Shown: positions 61,588-64,000 of the stretch, one piece after another
How the letters are laid out: every line of letters starts with the position of its first letter
How positions within the stretch are numbered: position 1 is the first letter of the stretch
From: Cytobacillus firmus DS1
GTDB lineage: Bacteria > Bacillota > Bacilli > Bacillales > Cytobacillaceae
NCBI RefSeq assembly: GCF_000565285.1
Contig: NZ_APVL01000015.1
Location: forward strand, 47,619-111,618
DNA: 64,000 nt
Direction: 5' to 3'
The notes under the pieces: generated by a model
What the model saw: the letters and a program-made list of their open reading frames with translations, nothing else
The model's database searches: none
Told to the model about the DNA's origin: nothing
Made by a program: the position numbers and the translations under genes

Positions 61588-63057
61588 ATGGATATAAATA
61601 TACCAACGTTAATTGCCATTATTGTGTATCTGGTCGGCATGCTGCTGATTGGCGTGCTTGCAGCCAGAATGACAAAAGATTTATCTGATTATGTATTAGG
61701 CGGCCGAGGGCTGGGACCAGGCGTTGCAGCCTTGAGTGCAGGGGCATCCGATATGAGTGGATGGCTGATGCTCGGCTTACCTGGTGCCGTATATTTAGGC
61801 GGTATGGGAGAGATATGGCTACCAATCGGATTGGCTGTCGGCGCATATTTAAATTGGCAGTTTGTGGCCAAACCACTGCGTGTATACACGGAAGTAGCAA
61901 ACGATTCTATTACGGTACCCGGATATTTTGAAAACCGATTCCACGATACTTCAAAAATATTGCGTGTTGTTTCGGCAATCGTTATTTTAATCTTTTTCAC
62001 TTTCTATACTTCATCCAGCCTTGTCGGCGGTGCCATCTTGTTAGAGAACTCATTTGGGATGGATTACACACTCGCACTTTGGGTCGGAGCTGCTGTTATT
62101 TTGTCATACACATTGTTTGGAGGGTTCCTTGCAGCCAGCTGGACAGATTTCATTCAAGGAATTCTAATGTTCCTTGCTATGATTGTTATACCCATTGTTG
62201 CCATTCAGGAGCTTGGCGGATGGAATGAGACGATGCAGAAAATCGGATCTATGGATACTTCTTATTTAGATGTCTATTCCGGTGCCACTTTTGTTGGTGT
62301 AGCTTCACTATTAGCATGGGGATTGGGTTATTTTGGACAGCCTCATATCCTTGTACGTTTTATGGGATTAAAATCTACAAGTGATGTTCCAAAAGCACGT
62401 TTAATCGGTATGACCTGGATGATTATCTCCTTATTCGGAGCTCTGTTTGTAGGCTTTGCAGGTATCGCATATTTTGCAGATTCACCGCTGGCCAATTCCG
62501 AAACCGTGTTTATCATGTTTTCACAAGTACTATTTAATCCATGGGTAGCTGGATTCTTATTAGCAGCCATTCTCTCAGCAATCATGAGCACAGTTGACTC
62601 TCAATTGCTCGTTTCTTCAAGTGCATTGGCACAGGATTTCTATAAATCTATCTTCAGAAGAAATGCTTCCCAAAAGGAAGAAATGATTGTTGGCAGAATT
62701 GCTGTATTGGGCATTGCCATTATCGCTATCTTCTTAGGATATAACCCCGAAAGCAAAGTATTGGAACTTGTCAGTTATGCCTGGGCCGGATTTGGCGCAG
62801 CCTTCGGGCCAGTTATCATCCTGAGCCTGTTCTGGAAACGCATGACGCGTAATGGCGCCCTAGCCGGCATTATCGTTGGTGCTGTAACAGTAATTGTATG
62901 GGCACAGCTTACCGGCGGACTGTTTGATCTGTATGAACTGGCGCCTGGCTTCCTATTTGCAGCTCTGGCGATTATCGTTGTCAGTCTTCTGGATAAGGCA
63001 CCATCAGCAGAAGTTCAGGAGCAATACAATCAATATAAATCAGTCCTAAAAAAATAA
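61588..63057 (+). CDS. putP: Sodium/proline symporter
   Basis: A 489-residue, about 13-helix SSS-family transporter that takes up proline with Na+. Seen: the LSDYVLGGRGLGPGVAALSAGASDMSGWLMLGLPG core, the GYFGQPHILVRFMGLK segment, the AILSAIMSTVDSQLLVSSSALAQDFYK signature, and GAFGPVIILSLFWKRMTRNGA-like C-terminal helix. This PutP-specific pattern separates it from pantothenate and galactose members. Coupled to the tiny upstream gene. rocA, the next step of proline breakdown, is near the right edge on the other strand. Confidence 0.95.
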   Translation: MDINIPTLIAIIVYLVGMLLIGVLAARMTKDLSDYVLGGRGLGPGVAALSAGASDMSGWLMLGLPGAVYLGGMGEIWLPIGLAVGAYLNWQFVAKPLRVYTEVANDSITVPGYFENRFHDTSKILRVVSAIVILIFFTFYTSSSLVGGAILLENSFGMDYTLALWVGAAVILSYTLFGGFLAASWTDFIQGILMFLAMIVIPIVAIQELGGWNETMQKIGSMDTSYLDVYSGATFVGVASLLAWGLGYFGQPHILVRFMGLKSTSDVPKARLIGMTWMIISLFGALFVGFAGIAYFADSPLANSETVFIMFSQVLFNPWVAGFLLAAILSAIMSTVDSQLLVSSSALAQDFYKSIFRRNASQKEEMIVGRIAVLGIAIIAIFLGYNPESKVLELVSYAWAGFGAAFGPVIILSLFWKRMTRNGALAGIIVGAVTVIVWAQLTGGLFDLYELAPGFLFAALAIIVVSLLDKAPSAEVQEQYNQYKSVLKK

Positions 63058-63063
63058 TTGCAG

Positions 63064-63090
63064 AAACCCTCTTCCTATATGGAGAGGGTT
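63064..63090 (+). terminator. Terminator of putP
   Basis: Perfect stem AACCCTCT / AGAGGGTT followed by TTTTG. Confidence 0.85.
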
Positions 63091-63170
63091 TTTTGTATGT
63101 AAGTCGTTTTTCCAATACAGTAATAGTCTTCAGCTTGTATTTCCGGCTTAATTATTAAGCAGGAAATATA

Positions 63171-63722
63171 TTAAATTACTTCTGCTCCAAGCGTCTTTGC
63201 AAAATGCCTTAAAGCCCACTCGTGGCCCTCCTGATCAAAGGATGCGACAGCATCTTTATAAACCACAGTTTTGAAGCCTTTATTATAAGCATCAACCGCT
63301 GTATGAAGGACGCATATGTCCGTGCATACACCAACCAGATGCACTTCCTCTATACCGCGTTCTCTCAGTTTAATCTCCAGGTCGGTTCCTGCAAATGCGG
63401 AATATCTGGTTTTGTTCATGAAATAAACATTTTCAGCTTCCTTGTTCGTTTCATAAACCTGCTGCAATGAACCGTAAAGATTTCTTCCTTCCGTGTTTCT
63501 GATATTATGGGGCGGGAATAAATTCGTTTCCGGGTGATGGACGTCTCCTTTATCATGAACATCAATGGCAAAAACAGTGAAATGCCCGCTTGCGATAAAC
63601 TTTTTTGTGAGCTCTGAGATTTTCTTTTCCAAGAGCTGTCCAGGCTTTCCGCATGTCAGGGCACCGTCTTCAGCAACAAAATCATTTGTATAATCAATAT
63701 TGATCAGGGCTTTAATTGGCAT
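63171..63722 (-). CDS. pncA: Nicotinamidase/isochorismatase-family hydrolase (PncA-like)
   Basis: A 183-residue cysteine hydrolase that most likely converts nicotinamide to nicotinate for NAD salvage. The catalytic Asp is in LINIDYTNDF (about 9), Lys in NKTRYSAF (about 103), and Cys in VGVCTDICVLHTA (about 137); metal ligands lie in AIDVHDKGDVHHPE. ATG at 63722 has GGAG 9 bases upstream; an in-frame TTG at 63737 would overlap that site. Resembles B. subtilis YueJ/PncA. Confidence 0.9.
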   Translation of the reverse strand: MPIKALINIDYTNDFVAEDGALTCGKPGQLLEKKISELTKKFIASGHFTVFAIDVHDKGDVHHPETNLFPPHNIRNTEGRNLYGSLQQVYETNKEAENVYFMNKTRYSAFAGTDLEIKLRERGIEEVHLVGVCTDICVLHTAVDAYNKGFKTVVYKDAVASFDQEGHEWALRHFAKTLGAEVI

Positions 63723-63792
63723 CTTGCATCTCTCCAATCTGCAGTTCTTATTTCATCATATACCTCATCGGGCTGAATAGCCATTTAAAAAA

Positions 63793-63815
63793 GAACAGCA
63801 ACCAAGTTGCTGTTC
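63793..63815 (-). terminator. Terminator of rocA
   Basis: Perfect 10-bp stem GAACAGCAAC / GTTGCTGTTC, followed on the minus strand by TTTTTT. Confidence 0.85.
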
Positions 63816-63836
63816 CCGCCTCCAATTGGAGATTTA

Positions 63837-64000
63837 TTAGTACATTTCAGAAGTAGTCTTCGCCTGCATGTGCAGAAGAATGTAGTCAGGGCCGCCCGCC
63901 TTGGAGTCAGTTCCTGACATGTTGAATCCGCCGAATGGCTGGTATCCAACAATCGCACCTGTACAGCCGCGGTTGAAGTATAAGTTTCCAACATGGAAGT
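63837..64000 (-). CDS. rocA: L-glutamate gamma-semialdehyde (pyrroline-5-carboxylate) dehydrogenase, C-terminal end
   Basis: Only the last 54 codons are inside the window. They read [20 protein letters not shown] and continue with [19 protein letters not shown] to a stop at 63837. This is the C-terminal end of RocA/PutC, an aldehyde dehydrogenase that oxidises glutamate semialdehyde to glutamate with NAD+. It works with PutP and a proline dehydrogenase in proline and arginine use. The catalytic Cys is outside the window. Confidence 0.93.
   Translation of the reverse strand, partial: FHVGNLYFNRGCTGAIVGYQPFGGFNMSGTDSKAGGPDYILLHMQAKTTSEMY

Overview
The window looks like a chromosome segment from a moderately low-GC Firmicute of the Bacillaceae, most like the Cytobacillus/Mesobacillus/'Bacillus firmus' groups. 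This is inferred from the protein families, the strong AGGAGG-type ribosome sites, the sigma-B and cre-like sequences, Bacillus-type sporulation-kinase-like sensors, and known Bacillus gene pairs (xpaC-telA, dagK-rlmCD, gatCAB). There is no rRNA or tRNA, no phage module, no CRISPR array and no intact insertion sequence. Both ends cut genes: a secreted helical protein on the left and rocA (pyrroline-5-carboxylate dehydrogenase) on the right.

Layout. 0-7.2 kb: thrD-type aspartokinase, then a complete RsbK-RsbM-RsbY-like sigma-B signalling set; rsbY and rsbK each have a good sigma-B promoter. 7.6-23 kb: a TPR-dynamin GTPase, an MFS exporter, an esterase, glutaminyl-tRNA synthetase (unusual in Bacillus), an ASCH protein, a TerD-zinc ribbon-TerB fusion, a metallo-beta-lactamase-fold protein, a 2-hydroxyacid dehydrogenase, a DUF421 protein and a DMT transporter. 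23-31 kb: rpiA converges on a nine-gene catabolic operon (LacI regulator, KDG kinase, HPS, PHI, KDPG aldolase, TRAP transporter PQM, KdgF-like cupin). Its promoter carries three 12-bp perfect palindromes at 13-bp spacing. 31-45 kb: an M28 peptidase remnant, a small FAD protein, two PAS sensor kinases, sigma-W-type xpaC-telA, an SH3-C39 peptidase, a sigma-B-promoted phosphodiesterase, rlmCD, dagK and a TetR regulator. 45-54 kb: an orphan zf-HC2 protein, plsY, DUF421, a sigma-B-promoted V4R-STAS protein, metallophosphoesterase, ppaC, nitronate monooxygenase and a thioredoxin-like protein. 54-64 kb: gatCAB, cupin, YueI-like protein, aceA, an RsbR-like protein, a tiny symporter accessory protein plus putP, a nicotinamidase-like protein and rocA.

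How the genes work together. Four sigma-B promoters (rsbY, rsbK, V4R-STAS, phosphodiesterase) and two RsbR-type STAS proteins make general stress control the main theme. The 23-31 kb operon appears to import and degrade a uronate or 2-keto-3-deoxy sugar acid; its HPS/PHI pair links it to ribulose 5-phosphate. putP and rocA serve proline use, and aceA nearby shares a 12-bp motif with the putP upstream region.

The most unusual non-coding content is repetitive. Three intergenic arrays (near 43.2, 49.3 and 57.95 kb) have different core words but the same 20-21 bp period. There are also several copies of two larger dispersed repeat families, one nested inside the other at 47 kb and one tandemly triplicated (153 bp) right at the ppaC stop codon. 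No search could be run, so all family names come from reading motifs and overall similarity.
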